Assembly (NCBI GenBank): GCA_018817165.1
Contig: JAHITY010000053.1
Coordinates: forward strand, 1-37,669
DNA length: 37,669 nt
Direction: 5' to 3'
Source of the DNA: Candidatus Omnitrophota bacterium
GTDB lineage: Bacteria > Omnitrophota > Gorgyraeia > B26-G9
Shown: in pieces, positions 26,576-36,072 of the stretch
How positions within the stretch are numbered: position 1 is the first letter of the stretch
How the letters are laid out: each line of letters opens with the position of its first letter
Notes under the pieces: generated by a model
Told to the model about the DNA's origin: nothing
Databases searched by the model: none
What the model saw: only the letters and a program-made list of their open reading frames with translations
Program-made: the position numbers and the translations under genes

Positions 26576-27046
26576 ATGTCTCTGGACAAGGAAATAAAAC
26601 AAAAAATTGACTCCGCGCGCCATGAAGCGGTTTTAAATATAGTTTATACCGCTAATTTTCTCGATAAAATTTCGCGGAGTTTTTTCAGCAGCTTTGATAT
26701 TACCGAGGCTCAGTATAATGTAATGGTGATTATTAAATTGGAAAAACGCAAGCTTACTCAAGTCGAAATCAGCGAGCGGATGGTTTCCAGCCGCGCGAAT
26801 ATTACCAGTTTAATTGATAAATTGCAGAAAAAAAATTATGTGCGCAGATTAGCGGTTGTGGGAGATCGCAGAGTGCATCAGATTGAGTTAACCGCTCAGG
26901 GGATAAAGAAGCTGGAAGCGGTAGAGCCGCAATATATAAAGATAATTGAACAAAACATGAAACGCGTTTCTTTGGAGGAGAGCCGCAGCTTAAACCGTTT
27001 ATTGGAAAAAATCCGCGAAAGCTTTAAATCAATAGAAGGAGTTTAA
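26576..27046 (+). CDS. MarR-family transcriptional regulator
   Basis: The 156-aa product has the winged-helix dimer fold: FDITEAQYNVMVIIK, the recognition helix region LTQVEISERMVSSRANITSLIDKLQKK and the wing VGDRRVHQIELTAQG. AAAGGAGG precedes the ATG. The gene ends 1 base before the aas-like gene, so it should control that operon, probably by responding to a fatty-acid-type or aromatic ligand, as inferred from its neighbour. A matching operator lies on its promoter. Confidence 0.92.
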   Translation: MSLDKEIKQKIDSARHEAVLNIVYTANFLDKISRSFFSSFDITEAQYNVMVIIKLEKRKLTQVEISERMVSSRANITSLIDKLQKKNYVRRLAVVGDRRVHQIELTAQGIKKLEAVEPQYIKIIEQNMKRVSLEESRSLNRLLEKIRESFKSIEGV

Positions 27047-27047
27047 A

Positions 27048-30000
27048 ATGAAAACCAAAAACCTGGATGCTTCTTTTAAGTCGCTTTTAGGCACACAGTT
27101 CTTGGGCGCGTTTAATGATAATGCTTTTAAAATAATTATTTCTTTACTGGGCATACAGTTAATCAGCTCGGCTCGTCAGTCCGCGGCTTTTGTGAGTATT
27201 ATTGGGGCTTTGTTTGTGATTCCTTTTATTATATTTTCTCCGCTTGCCGGCTACTTAGCTGACCGCTACCGTAAACGGAATATTATTGTGATAATGAAAA
27301 TAGCGGAACTGTTAATAATGCTATTGGGTTTATGGGGATTACTGACTCATAATTTAGTTTTTCTTTGCGCGATTCTTTTTCTCATGGCGGCGCAGAGTGC
27401 TTTTTTTAGCCCGGCGAAATATGGGATCTTGCCGGAGATTTTAAGCGAAGCCGAGATTTCCCGCGGCAACGGATATCTCCAGATGTTTACCTTTAGCGCG
27501 ATAATTTTAGGCAGTGCTTTTGGCGGGAAGATCAAACAAGCTTTTGATCCAAACATTTGGATGGTTTCAATTATTTTAATTGCTCTGTCTATGCTCGGCT
27601 TATGGTTTTCCAGCCAAATGGCCAAAGGGGTCGCGGCCAGACCAAATGCCCAATTCAAGCTTAATGGCTTTAAGCGCAGCTTAGAGATAATAAAAATAAT
27701 CCACCGCAACAAGCCCTTGTTCTTATCTTTATGCGCGATAAGTTATTTTTGGTTTTTAGGCGCGGTTTTTCAAATGAATATCTTGCTTTACGCCAAGCAG
27801 GTATTGTCCACGGGAGATTCGAATACCGGGATATTATTGGCCATGGTTGCTTTGGGCATAGGCATCGGCAGTATTTTAGCCGGCAGACTTTCTGAAGGTC
27901 AGATTGAATTTGGGCTTGTTCCCTTAGGCGCTATTGGGCTGACAATATTTTGTTCGATCTTAGGTATCTCAGGCTTAACTTATTTTCAGGTATCAATAAT
28001 CTTGTTTTTGTTGGGAGTTTCCGCGGGATTTTACACTGTTCCTTTAAATGCCTATTTTCAAACTAATTGTCCGAAAGAAGAGCGGGGAGAATTTCTCGGA
28101 GCAATGAATATTATTACGGCTTTTGCCACATTGTCCGGTTCTTTATTTATTTGGCTGGTAGGGGTTAAATTCGCGGCAACGCCCGGACAAACCTTTTTAA
28201 CTTTAGGCGCTTTGTCGGTTATGGCAACGATATATATATTAAAAACATTGCCCACGGCTTTTGTCCGCTTGGTTAACTGGATCGTTACCCATACTTTGTA
28301 CCGTCTAAACATTGAGGGGTTTGAAAATGTTCCGGAACAAGGCGGCGCGCTTTTAATTTGTAATCATGTTTCCTATATTGATGCCATGGTTGCTTTGGCA
28401 GCTTTAAAACGTCCGGTAAGATTTATTATGTACCGGAAAATTTATAATCTGCCTTTTTTACATCAGCTGTGTAAGATCATGCGGGTTATTCCCATAGATT
28501 ATCAAGATGGCCCCAAGGCAATTGTGCGTTCTTTGCAGCAAGCGCGGGCAGCGATTGAACAAGGCGATTTGGTCTGCATCTTTCCCGAAGGAGGGCTTAC
28601 GCGCACCGGCAATCTGCTGCCATTTAACCGGGGATTTGAAAAGATCATGCAGGGCCTAAGCGCTCCGATTATTCCAATGTATCTGGATAATATTTGGGGA
28701 AGTATTTTTAGTTTTCATGATGGGAAATATTTTTGGAAATTGCCGAGGAAAACACCGTATCCCTTGACTGTTGTTTTTGGCTCGGCAATGCCGGCAGAAT
28801 CAAAGGACTATCAGGTGCGAATTGCGGTCCAAGAGCTAGGTGCCTTTGCTTGTAAATTAAGAGGAATATATCGTAAAAAATTACATCTTTCATTTATCGA
28901 TATTGTTAAAAAACAACCTTTTAAATTTTGCATGGCTGATTCTACCGGCTTAAAGTTAACTTATTTAAAAACCCTGGCAGCAGTTTTACTGCTTAAAGGT
29001 AAGCTTTTTCCTGAAAAACGTCGGCCAATGGAAACCAATGAAATGATCGGCGTTCTTCTCCCGGCATCGTGCATGGGCTCAATTGTTAATGGTGCGGTCC
29101 TGTTTGCGGGCAAAGTTCCGGTGAATTTAAATTTTACATTGTCAGCTGAATCATTTAACTCATGTATAAAACAATGCCGCATGCAGAGCATTATTACTTC
29201 CCGGAAATTTTTAGAGAAAATAAATATCCCGGAAACAAAGCAAATGATCTGTTTAGAAGATATAAAACAAAATAGCGGTTTTTTAGATAAGCTAAGAGCA
29301 TTCTTCCAGAGTCTTATGCCGGGATTTTTAATCAGGCTGTTTTGCGTAGACGGAGACAAGCAAAATGTTGATGATCCGGCTACTGTTATTTTTTCCAGCG
29401 GTTCGACCGGCGAACCCAAGGGAATAATTCTTTCGCATGGCAATATTTTTTCTAATATCGAAGGGTTTTATCAGGTATTCAATGTCCAGCCTAATGATGT
29501 AGTTGTCGGGGCTTTGCCTTTCTTTCATTCATTTGGCTTTACCGCTACATTGTGTTTTCCTGTGGGAGCAGGCATTGGAGTGGTGTATCATTCTAATCCC
29601 ATGGACGCGGGGATAATCGGCAGTTTGACTGAAAAGTTTAAAGCGACAATTATCATGGGCACCCCGACTTTTTTAGCAGCTTATGTGCGCAAATGCAGTC
29701 AACAGCAATTTAAAACTTTGCGTTTTGCCGTAGTCGGCGCGGAAAAACTTAAGCAGCAGCTGGCGGAGGCTTTTAAGGAAAAATTTGGGATCACTCCGCT
29801 GGAAGGTTATGGAGCAACAGAGCTTTCGCCGATTGTCTCAATAGGTTACCCGGATTATGTTTCCAAGGATAAGCGGATCGTGCAGATTGGGAATAAATCC
29901 GGGACAGTGGGGCATCCTCTGCCAGGGATTGCGGCAAAGGTGGTTGATCCGGATACAGGGGAAATACTGCCTTATGACCAGGAAGGCTTATTGCTGATCA

Positions 30001-30464
30001 AGGGAGCAAATGTGATGAAGGGATATCTGAATAATCCGGAAAAAACTGATCAGGTGATTAAAGATGGCTGGTATATCACCGGAGATATTGCTATGATTGA
30101 TTCCGATGGGTTTATTCAGATAACTGATCGTTTGACCCGGTTTAGCAAAATTGGCGGAGAAATGGTGCCGCATATAAAAATAGAAGAAAGTATCCTGGAA
30201 ATTATCGGAACAGTTGATCAAGTCTGCGCGGTTACTTCTGTGGGCGATGATAAAAAAGGGGAGAAATTGGTAGTATTGCATTGTGCGGATATAAATATTG
30301 ATCATGTTTTACGCTGTTTGTCCGAAGCGGGTATGCCGAATTTATGGATACCCAAGAAAAATAGTTTTTATCGCGTTGAGAAAATTCCGCTATTGGGTAC
30401 AGGCAAGCTGGATTTAAAAGGGATAAAAACAATAGCGCAGGATTTATCAGAAAAGCAGGGATAA
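27048..30464 (+). CDS. aas: LplT-PlsC-acyl-ACP synthetase fusion (Aas type)
   Basis: The 1138-aa product joins three activities. Residues 1 to about 405 form a 12-helix MFS transporter resembling LplT (lysophospholipid flippase, FLGAFNDNAFK start). Residues about 415-600 are a PlsC acyltransferase with HVSYID (His440, Asp445) and FPEGGLTRTG (Glu514). Residues about 650-1138 are an adenylate-forming acyl-ACP synthetase with VIFSSGSTGEPKG (780-792), GYGATELSP and GWYITGDIA. Together they would flip lysophospholipid inward, activate a fatty acid and re-acylate the lipid at the inner membrane. Three-part fusions of this type are known in bacteria. The gene is 1 base after marR and 3 bases before a hydrolase gene. 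Confidence 0.93.
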   Translation: MKTKNLDASFKSLLGTQFLGAFNDNAFKIIISLLGIQLISSARQSAAFVSIIGALFVIPFIIFSPLAGYLADRYRKRNIIVIMKIAELLIMLLGLWGLLTHNLVFLCAILFLMAAQSAFFSPAKYGILPEILSEAEISRGNGYLQMFTFSAIILGSAFGGKIKQAFDPNIWMVSIILIALSMLGLWFSSQMAKGVAARPNAQFKLNGFKRSLEIIKIIHRNKPLFLSLCAISYFWFLGAVFQMNILLYAKQVLSTGDSNTGILLAMVALGIGIGSILAGRLSEGQIEFGLVPLGAIGLTIFCSILGISGLTYFQVSIILFLLGVSAGFYTVPLNAYFQTNCPKEERGEFLGAMNIITAFATLSGSLFIWLVGVKFAATPGQTFLTLGALSVMATIYILKTLPTAFVRLVNWIVTHTLYRLNIEGFENVPEQGGALLICNHVSYIDAMVALAALKRPVRFIMYRKIYNLPFLHQLCKIMRVIPIDYQDGPKAIVRSLQQARAAIEQGDLVCIFPEGGLTRTGNLLPFNRGFEKIMQGLSAPIIPMYLDNIWGSIFSFHDGKYFWKLPRKTPYPLTVVFGSAMPAESKDYQVRIAVQELGAFACKLRGIYRKKLHLSFIDIVKKQPFKFCMADSTGLKLTYLKTLAAVLLLKGKLFPEKRRPMETNEMIGVLLPASCMGSIVNGAVLFAGKVPVNLNFTLSAESFNSCIKQCRMQSIITSRKFLEKINIPETKQMICLEDIKQNSGFLDKLRAFFQSLMPGFLIRLFCVDGDKQNVDDPATVIFSSGSTGEPKGIILSHGNIFSNIEGFYQVFNVQPNDVVVGALPFFHSFGFTATLCFPVGAGIGVVYHSNPMDAGIIGSLTEKFKATIIMGTPTFLAAYVRKCSQQQFKTLRFAVVGAEKLKQQLAEAFKEKFGITPLEGYGATELSPIVSIGYPDYVSKDKRIVQIGNKSGTVGHPLPGIAAKVVDPDTGEILPYDQEGLLLIKGANVMKGYLNNPEKTDQVIKDGWYITGDIAMIDSDGFIQITDRLTRFSKIGGEMVPHIKIEESILEIIGTVDQVCAVTSVGDDKKGEKLVVLHCADINIDHVLRCLSEAGMPNLWIPKKNSFYRVEKIPLLGTGKLDLKGIKTIAQDLSEKQG

Positions 30465-30467
30465 TTT

Positions 30468-31238
30468 ATGAGCCAAGAAAAGATAACTTTAAAAACCTTT
30501 GATCGCCAGACGATCGCCCTTGATCATTATCGCAATGGGTTTAAGAAAGTAGTTGTTTTAGCGCATGGATTTTATAATAATAAAGATGCCTATTTGTTTA
30601 AAGCGATCGCCGCTGAATTAGCCAAATATTATGATGTGCTTGTGTTTGATTTTCGCGGTCATGGCAAAAGCACGGGTCTGTTTAGCTGGACAGCTGATGA
30701 GCCTAAAGATCTGTCAGTGGTTTTAGCTTATGCTAAAGAGCAAGGTTATGATCAAGTTGGAATTGTCGGATTTTCTTTGGGAGCGGCAGTGGCGATTATT
30801 GAAGCGAGCCATAATCGGATAATCAATAGCGTTATCGCGGTCAGCGCTCCATTTGATTTTTGGCAGATAAATTTTCATTTTTGGGAACCGGAAATGCTCA
30901 GTGATTTAAAGCTTAATTTGGGAATCAAAGGTAAGGGTAAAGGGGTTCGTCCGGGAAATATTTTAAAGAAAAAGATTAAGCCGATTGATGTGGTCAGCAA
31001 AATAGCGCCAGTGCCGATTTATTTTATCCATGGGGAAAAAGACTGGATAATTAAACCAAAGCATAGTGAGAAATTGTTTGAAAAAGCGCTGGATCCGAAA
31101 AAACTGCTGATTATCCAACAGGCGGGACACGCGGAGAAAATATTTGATTCGAATCCAAATCAGTTTATTCAGGAATGCGTGCAGTGGTTTGAGCAAACGC
31201 TTTGCGCTAAAACTAAAACAGATGAAGCGGTTAATTGA
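30468..31238 (+). CDS. Alpha/beta hydrolase (cytoplasmic, lipase-like)
   Basis: The 256-aa product has the oxyanion motif LAHGFYN, FDFRGHGKS, the nucleophile elbow GFSLGA with Ser103, the likely acid Asp192 in GEKDW and His221 in AGHAEK. No signal peptide is seen. It resembles serine-aminopeptidase/monoacylglycerol-lipase-type hydrolases. Its position, 3 bases after the aas-like gene, makes a lipid or acyl ester the plausible substrate, by inference. Confidence 0.87.
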   Translation: MSQEKITLKTFDRQTIALDHYRNGFKKVVVLAHGFYNNKDAYLFKAIAAELAKYYDVLVFDFRGHGKSTGLFSWTADEPKDLSVVLAYAKEQGYDQVGIVGFSLGAAVAIIEASHNRIINSVIAVSAPFDFWQINFHFWEPEMLSDLKLNLGIKGKGKGVRPGNILKKKIKPIDVVSKIAPVPIYFIHGEKDWIIKPKHSEKLFEKALDPKKLLIIQQAGHAEKIFDSNPNQFIQECVQWFEQTLCAKTKTDEAVN

Positions 31239-31270
31239 TTTAACAAAAGCGGTATAAAAAAGGAGAGAGC

Positions 31271-33703
31271 ATGTTTAATAGTATTGTATTTATAATTATT
31301 AGCATTGTTTTATGGAATAAGATGCGCGATTCTTTAGATCAAACAAAAAATGATTTACGCAAAGATATTCAATATTCTCTTGATCCGATTCGACTAAAAT
31401 TAGAGGAAATCAGCAAGCAAATCACTCCAAAAATATTAAAGGATAAACCGTCTGTATCTGCTACGCAAACCCCAGCCGTGTGTCCAAAGCGGGAAAAAAG
31501 CTTACCGGAAAGCGCTAAAGCTCCGGAGCGATTAAAAAAACAAGCAGTATCTCAAGACGGGGTTATTTTAAAACCAATGACAGTTAACTCCGCGGTTTTA
31601 AAAGTTGACCGTCAAAAGTCAAAGCTAGAAGAGGGTGTTAATGATGTTTTGAAAAAGATTTGGAATTGGATACTGGTAGGGGAAGAGCGTCGCCAAAAAA
31701 ATGTTTCCATTGAATATGCTATTGCCAGCACTTGGCTGATGAGACTGGGGATTATGGCTATTGTTATTTGTATCGGCTATTTTTTGAAATGGTCAATAGA
31801 TAAAGGTCTTTTAGGGCCAACCGGAAGAATCGCTTTATCGATAATCGCGGGGCTTTCAATGTTGGGTTTAGGGATTAAGAATCTTAATAAAAAATATGAT
31901 ATTCTGGGTCAAGGATTTTTAGGCGGCGGTTTAGCAGCACTATATTTCAGCATGTATGCCGCTGGGCCTTTGTATGACAAGATACCCTTGTCCGGGACAT
32001 TTGCGATGATGATTTTAATTACAATTGCTGCCGGATTAATGTCTTATAAATTCAATTCGCAATTGGTAGCGATTTTTGGAATTATTGGCGGTTTTTGTAC
32101 TCCGATAATATTAAGCACTCCGGGCGTAAGCCCTGTTGGTTTATACGCGTATATTCTGATTCTGAATCTGGGGATTTTAACGATTGCGCATGCGCGTAAT
32201 TGGCGCTTACTGAATTATCTGGGGTTTATATTTACCTGGGCTTTAGTGTTTTTTAGTTTTTCCGGATATCAAGTGAAAAGAGATTTTAATGGAACTATAA
32301 CTCTGCTTACTTTATTGTTTATTCTTCAGGGGATGATTGTTTATTACTATAATCTGGTGAAACAGAAAAAATCTTCGAGCTTAGAAATAATCCATATGCT
32401 TTTTAATTCTATTTTTTACGCGGCAACAGCATATGCTTTAATTTTAGAAGCGCACGGCCGTCCTTGGCCGGCAGTGATGGCTATTGGAGTCGCGGTCTTT
32501 TATATCGCGCATATTTACTGTTTTTTGAAAAGCCGCAGCGTTGACCGTAATTTATTAGTTTGTTTGATTGGAGTCGCGGGATTTTTTACGGTTTGGGCAG
32601 TACCGTTGATCACCCAAAAAGAAACAATTGCTATTTGCTGGGCATTGCAGGCATTTTTCTTTCTTTGGATAGGTTTGAAATTAAACAGCAATTTATTGAT
32701 AAACCTCGCGCACATTTTATATTTAATAGTTATCGGAAGATTGGTGTTTATCGATATGCCGAATAAATTCTCAGGTCACGCTCTGGCAACGCTGCCGATG
32801 CGTGAATATTGGTCAATATTCTTTGATCGTATTTGGACCTTTGGTGTGGTTATCGCCTCTTTTTTTAGCGGCTTCTTTTTGCATAAACGTAAAATTAATC
32901 AGCTGGCTGATTTTACAGTTGAAGCAAAGAGCAATAGTTCATTACTTGTATCCTCGAAAGTTTCTCGGGAAGTAATGTTTTGGCTGGGAGTGGCCTTTAT
33001 GTTTTTTATTCTATATTTAGAATTTTTTCAGATGGTGGCATACTGCCTGCCGTTACAGATGCCGGTGCTTACACTCTTATGCTGTATCTTGGGCGGATAT
33101 GTTTTATATAATTATTTTTCTACAAAAAACAATATTTTTTTATCAGTGGCCATAATCTTAATGCTGATTATTTTAGCTAAATTATTTATGTATGATTATT
33201 CAGGGTGGATGAGTAATATCGATGTCTATATTTATAAAAAAGGCTCAGTGCCGATACTTATCCGCTTATTTGATTATGGTGTAGTTTTTCTATATGCTTT
33301 AGGTATTATTCAGCTGGTCTCAAAAAAACATGATTTAATAGTTTATCGTAAAACCTTTACGGTTATCAGCACGGCTCTGCTTTTTATTTATGTCTCTTTA
33401 GAAATCAATACGTTTTTTTACTGGTATCTGAAGGCTTTTCAGGAAGGAGCAATATCAGTGATTTGGTCTTTATTCGCTGTGGCATATCTGATTATCGGAA
33501 TTGTTAAGTCAAGCAAGGCTTGGCGGTATAGCGGGCTGGCTTTGTTTGTTTTTGTTGCCGGTAAAATATTTTTCTCTGATCTCGCGGATATGGAAGTTAT
33601 ATACAGAGTAATCGCGTTTATGCTTTTAGGGCTAATATCAATCGGAGGATCTTTTGCCTATATTTACGCTAATAAAAAATTTGCGATTGAGGAGGAAAAG
33701 TGA
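31271..33703 (+). CDS. DUF2339 multi-pass membrane protein
   Basis: The 810-aa product has one hydrophobic N-terminal segment (4-17), a charged cytosolic stretch (about 20-130), and then about 20 membrane helices. The IGYFLKWSIDKGLLGPTGRI block followed by GQGFLGGGLAALYFSMYAA is the DUF2339 hallmark. Its function is unknown; it is usually encoded beside DUF3999, as here. An AAAGGAGAGAG site precedes the ATG, and the stop overlaps the GTG of the next gene by 4 bases. Confidence 0.9.
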   Translation: MFNSIVFIIISIVLWNKMRDSLDQTKNDLRKDIQYSLDPIRLKLEEISKQITPKILKDKPSVSATQTPAVCPKREKSLPESAKAPERLKKQAVSQDGVILKPMTVNSAVLKVDRQKSKLEEGVNDVLKKIWNWILVGEERRQKNVSIEYAIASTWLMRLGIMAIVICIGYFLKWSIDKGLLGPTGRIALSIIAGLSMLGLGIKNLNKKYDILGQGFLGGGLAALYFSMYAAGPLYDKIPLSGTFAMMILITIAAGLMSYKFNSQLVAIFGIIGGFCTPIILSTPGVSPVGLYAYILILNLGILTIAHARNWRLLNYLGFIFTWALVFFSFSGYQVKRDFNGTITLLTLLFILQGMIVYYYNLVKQKKSSSLEIIHMLFNSIFYAATAYALILEAHGRPWPAVMAIGVAVFYIAHIYCFLKSRSVDRNLLVCLIGVAGFFTVWAVPLITQKETIAICWALQAFFFLWIGLKLNSNLLINLAHILYLIVIGRLVFIDMPNKFSGHALATLPMREYWSIFFDRIWTFGVVIASFFSGFFLHKRKINQLADFTVEAKSNSSLLVSSKVSREVMFWLGVAFMFFILYLEFFQMVAYCLPLQMPVLTLLCCILGGYVLYNYFSTKNNIFLSVAIILMLIILAKLFMYDYSGWMSNIDVYIYKKGSVPILIRLFDYGVVFLYALGIIQLVSKKHDLIVYRKTFTVISTALLFIYVSLEINTFFYWYLKAFQEGAISVIWSLFAVAYLIIGIVKSSKAWRYSGLALFVFVAGKIFFSDLADMEVIYRVIAFMLLGLISIGGSFAYIYANKKFAIEEEK

Positions 33704-35091
33704 AAAAAACAATTAATCTAATCAGTATTTTTCTGTGCTTGATTTTTTTAACAAAAGCAGCAAAGGCGAACGAATTTTTATTATACAAACAGATAATCGC
33801 GCCTAAGAATATAAAAAATGAAGTTGGAGCAATTGTTCTGGATAGTCAGATTTATCGCAATACTGATAATGCTTTTGCCAATTTAAGAATCTATGATTCA
33901 AAAAATAAAGAAGTTCCATTTGTGATTCGAAAAATGAGAGGTCAGGAAAAAGCGTCAACAGAAGAATCAATCGCCATGAAAATTTTAAGCTTGGAAGAGC
34001 TGCCGGAAAACAGATTAAGTATCACCTTGGAAAGAGATAATGAAAAAAATAAGCAGAAAGAAACCCTATTGCCTTCAGATGTGATAATTAAAACATCAAA
34101 TCATAATTTTGAGAAAACCGTTTCCGTGTTTGGCAGTAATGATAAAGAACAGTGGCAGCTTCTTTGTGAAAATCAGCCTATTTTTGATTATTCAAGGTTT
34201 ATTGATCTTAGAAATACCAGTGTATCATTCGAGAAAAAACAATTTAAGTATTATAAACTTGTTATTGATAATCTAGCGCAAGCACTGGTTTCCTCATTTT
34301 CTCAAATATTTACTAAATACGCGCAAGGAAAAGTTAAGGAAGAGTATTCCGGCTTTATGCGTGATGAAGGGGTATTGCGGATCGAACAGCTTGTTTTTCT
34401 TAGTAAGCAGGAAAAAGCGGTTTTCGGAGAAATGGAAATGGCTCCCTATGCTCTGGAGATCGCGGCAGCGCAGATCAATGAAAAAGATAAAACCAGCGAT
34501 ATCTATTTAAATTCCAAACAAGAACCCTTAACACGGATGTTGTTTGATATTTCCAGCAAGAATTTTAAGCGAAAAATTATTGTCGAGGCGGATAATTCTT
34601 TAGATTCTAAAGCTAACTGGATCAGGCTTGGCTCAGGCGAAGTGTTTGATATAAGCGCTGGGGATTTCCATAAACAAAACCTTAAAATTGATTTAGCGCA
34701 TAAAGAAAATAGATATAAACAATATCGTGTTAGGATATTTAATTATGATAATCCGCCGATTGAAGTTAATTCTGTTCAGGCAGAAGGCGCGGTTTATCAG
34801 CTTGTATTTTTTCATAATAATCAAACAGAATTAAAAGTTTATTATGGCGGATCCGGGGTTAAGTCGCCGGAATATGATATTTCATCAGTGTTGGCGGAGA
34901 TTCCTCTGGGCACAGAAGAGCGCTGGCAAGTCGGAGCAGAGAGAGCTAATGAAAGCGCTACGCCCAAGCAAAAAGCCCTAATATCGCCCAAGCAGCTGCT
35001 TATTATTGCTTTAAGCTTGATGGTTATTGTTTTGGGAGCGCTGATTGCCCTTAGTGTGAAAAAAGTTGATGAAATTAACAAAGAAGAATGA
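33700..35091 (+). CDS. DUF3999-family exported membrane-anchored protein
   Basis: The 463-aa product starts at GTG (with GGAGG upstream) inside the stop of the DUF2339 gene. It has a signal peptide (about 1-23), a beta-rich extracytoplasmic body (for example YKQIIAPK..., [17 protein letters not shown]) and one C-terminal membrane helix (about 430-451). DUF3999 and DUF2339 are often paired, which supports a joint envelope function that is not known. It may be a periplasmic partner of the membrane protein. Confidence 0.85.
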   Translation: MKKTINLISIFLCLIFLTKAAKANEFLLYKQIIAPKNIKNEVGAIVLDSQIYRNTDNAFANLRIYDSKNKEVPFVIRKMRGQEKASTEESIAMKILSLEELPENRLSITLERDNEKNKQKETLLPSDVIIKTSNHNFEKTVSVFGSNDKEQWQLLCENQPIFDYSRFIDLRNTSVSFEKKQFKYYKLVIDNLAQALVSSFSQIFTKYAQGKVKEEYSGFMRDEGVLRIEQLVFLSKQEKAVFGEMEMAPYALEIAAAQINEKDKTSDIYLNSKQEPLTRMLFDISSKNFKRKIIVEADNSLDSKANWIRLGSGEVFDISAGDFHKQNLKIDLAHKENRYKQYRVRIFNYDNPPIEVNSVQAEGAVYQLVFFHNNQTELKVYYGGSGVKSPEYDISSVLAEIPLGTEERWQVGAERANESATPKQKALISPKQLLIIALSLMVIVLGALIALSVKKVDEINKEE

Positions 35092-35113
35092 TGCTAAAAA
35101 GGAAAACCAATAC

Positions 35114-35335
35114 ATGCAAAATAATAAAAACAAAGATCCGCTGCATGGAATCACCTTGGAAATGATGCTTAATTATCTGGTTGAAAAAATCGGCTGGGAA
35201 AATATGAGCCAGAGAATCCGAATAAACTGCTTTGCGAATGATCCGAGTATTAAATCCAGCTTATCATTTCTCAGGAAAATCGCTTGGGCCAGAAAAAAAG
35301 TAGAAAATTTATATCTTGCGGAAATCGGCAAATAA
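35114..35335 (+). CDS. VF530-family small DNA-binding-like protein
   Basis: The 73-aa product carries [43 protein letters not shown] and [11 protein letters not shown], hallmarks of the VF530 (DUF2132) family, a SAP-like helical fold thought to bind DNA. I start at ATG 35114 because the family opens shortly before DPLHG and AAAGGA lies upstream. An earlier start at 35066 would overlap the DUF3999 end and add residues without family support. Confidence 0.85.
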   Translation: MQNNKNKDPLHGITLEMMLNYLVEKIGWENMSQRIRINCFANDPSIKSSLSFLRKIAWARKKVENLYLAEIGK

Positions 35336-35386
35336 TCGAAAAAGCGTAAATCAAGAATCGCGGCAAGTTTTAGAAAGGGTTTATTG

Positions 35387-35734
35387 ATGAATGAAATTAA
35401 TACTATGATCACAAAAATTAAACAGTTTAGAGATGATCGGGATTGGCTGCAGTTTCATGATCCGAAAAACATGGCAATTTCAATTATGCTCGAAGCCTCG
35501 GAACTGCTGGAGCATTTTCAATGGAAAACCAAAGAAGAAGTTGATGCTTATATTGCCAATCATCGCGAATCAGTGCAGGAAGAAATCGCTGATATTGCCA
35601 TGTATTTGTTTGAACTTTCGGATAATCTAGGGATTGATTTAATAGCTGCTATGGAAAAAAAACTTAAAAAAAATGCTGTTAAATATCCGGTGGATAAAGT
35701 TAAAGGCAGTCATAAAAAGTATAATCAGTTGTAA
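35387..35734 (+). CDS. MazG-like nucleotide pyrophosphohydrolase
   Basis: The 115-aa all-alpha product has the MazG-type EASELLEHFQW and EEIADIAMYLFEL acidic motifs that bind magnesium, and a C-terminal NAVKYPVDK block. It probably cleaves a non-canonical or excess dNTP (dCTP-pyrophosphatase-like) to the monophosphate. I prefer ATG 35387 to the TTG one codon earlier. AAAGGG lies upstream. It follows the VF530 gene by about 50 bases and may be co-transcribed. Confidence 0.87.
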   Translation: MNEINTMITKIKQFRDDRDWLQFHDPKNMAISIMLEASELLEHFQWKTKEEVDAYIANHRESVQEEIADIAMYLFELSDNLGIDLIAAMEKKLKKNAVKYPVDKVKGSHKKYNQL

Positions 35735-35811
35735 AAAACTAGGTCACAAGGACACAAGACACAGGTTGCAAGCTAAAAGCATAAACTATAAAGGGCAGGA
35801 ATAATTATTTA

Positions 35812-35921
35812 GGCGGGTTTGAAGCCTGATTTTGATAGGATTGGCAAAATCAGAGATTCATCCTCGGAGTCCCGCACGATGCGGGACGGGAATGAGCCAA
35901 AATGAGTGATTCCGAACCGCC
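35812..35921. ncRNA. Possible structured RNA or repeat element (three-stem fold)
   Basis: The ends pair (GGCGGGTT with AACCGCC, one bulge) and enclose two hairpins: TGATTTTG/CAAAATCA (35827-35834 and 35845-35852, 8 bp) and GTCCCGCA-CGA-TGCGGGAC (35869-35887, 8 bp), the latter extended by TCAT..CC / GG..ATGA. No known RNA family was recognised; RNase P, tmRNA and tRNA hallmarks are absent. It may be an RNA or a folded mobile repeat. Confidence 0.4.
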
Positions 35922-36012
35922 TTCGATAAAGGTTGTATCAGCAGGAAAAGTTATCGGGTTTGCGGGTTAAAAAATATTTGGTTTCTAACTTGTGCACGCG
36001 CTAACGCGCAAA

Positions 36013-36036
36013 CTGGCTAACTGGTCAACTGGTTAA
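36013..36036. repeat. Three tandem 8-base repeats
   Basis: CTGGCTAA, CTGGTCAA and CTGGTTAA follow one another without gaps, each differing in the fifth or sixth base. A short microrepeat of unknown role, about 40 bases before rsmH. Confidence 0.5.
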
Positions 36037-36072
36037 CACTAGGACAAGACAACTGTTGCTTAAAATCAAGAG

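Larger units (their letters stand above)
35735..36072. other. Intergenic region with a structured element and short repeats
   Basis: This 338-base gap has no gene that I can support. It holds the folded element at 35812-35921 and a set of three 8-base repeats at 36013-36036. The remaining bases show a CGCGCTAACGCG palindrome (36007-36008 region, 35998-36009) but no promoter that I trust for rsmH. Confidence 0.5.

Noticed and set aside
28961-29443. 160-codon minus-strand frame within the aas-like gene
   Set aside because: Antisense to a gene with complete motifs; no start signal or known family.
35812-35921. tRNA, tmRNA or RNase P RNA
   Set aside because: The stems are there, but a T-arm, anticodon loop, tag reading frame and RNase P core motifs are missing.
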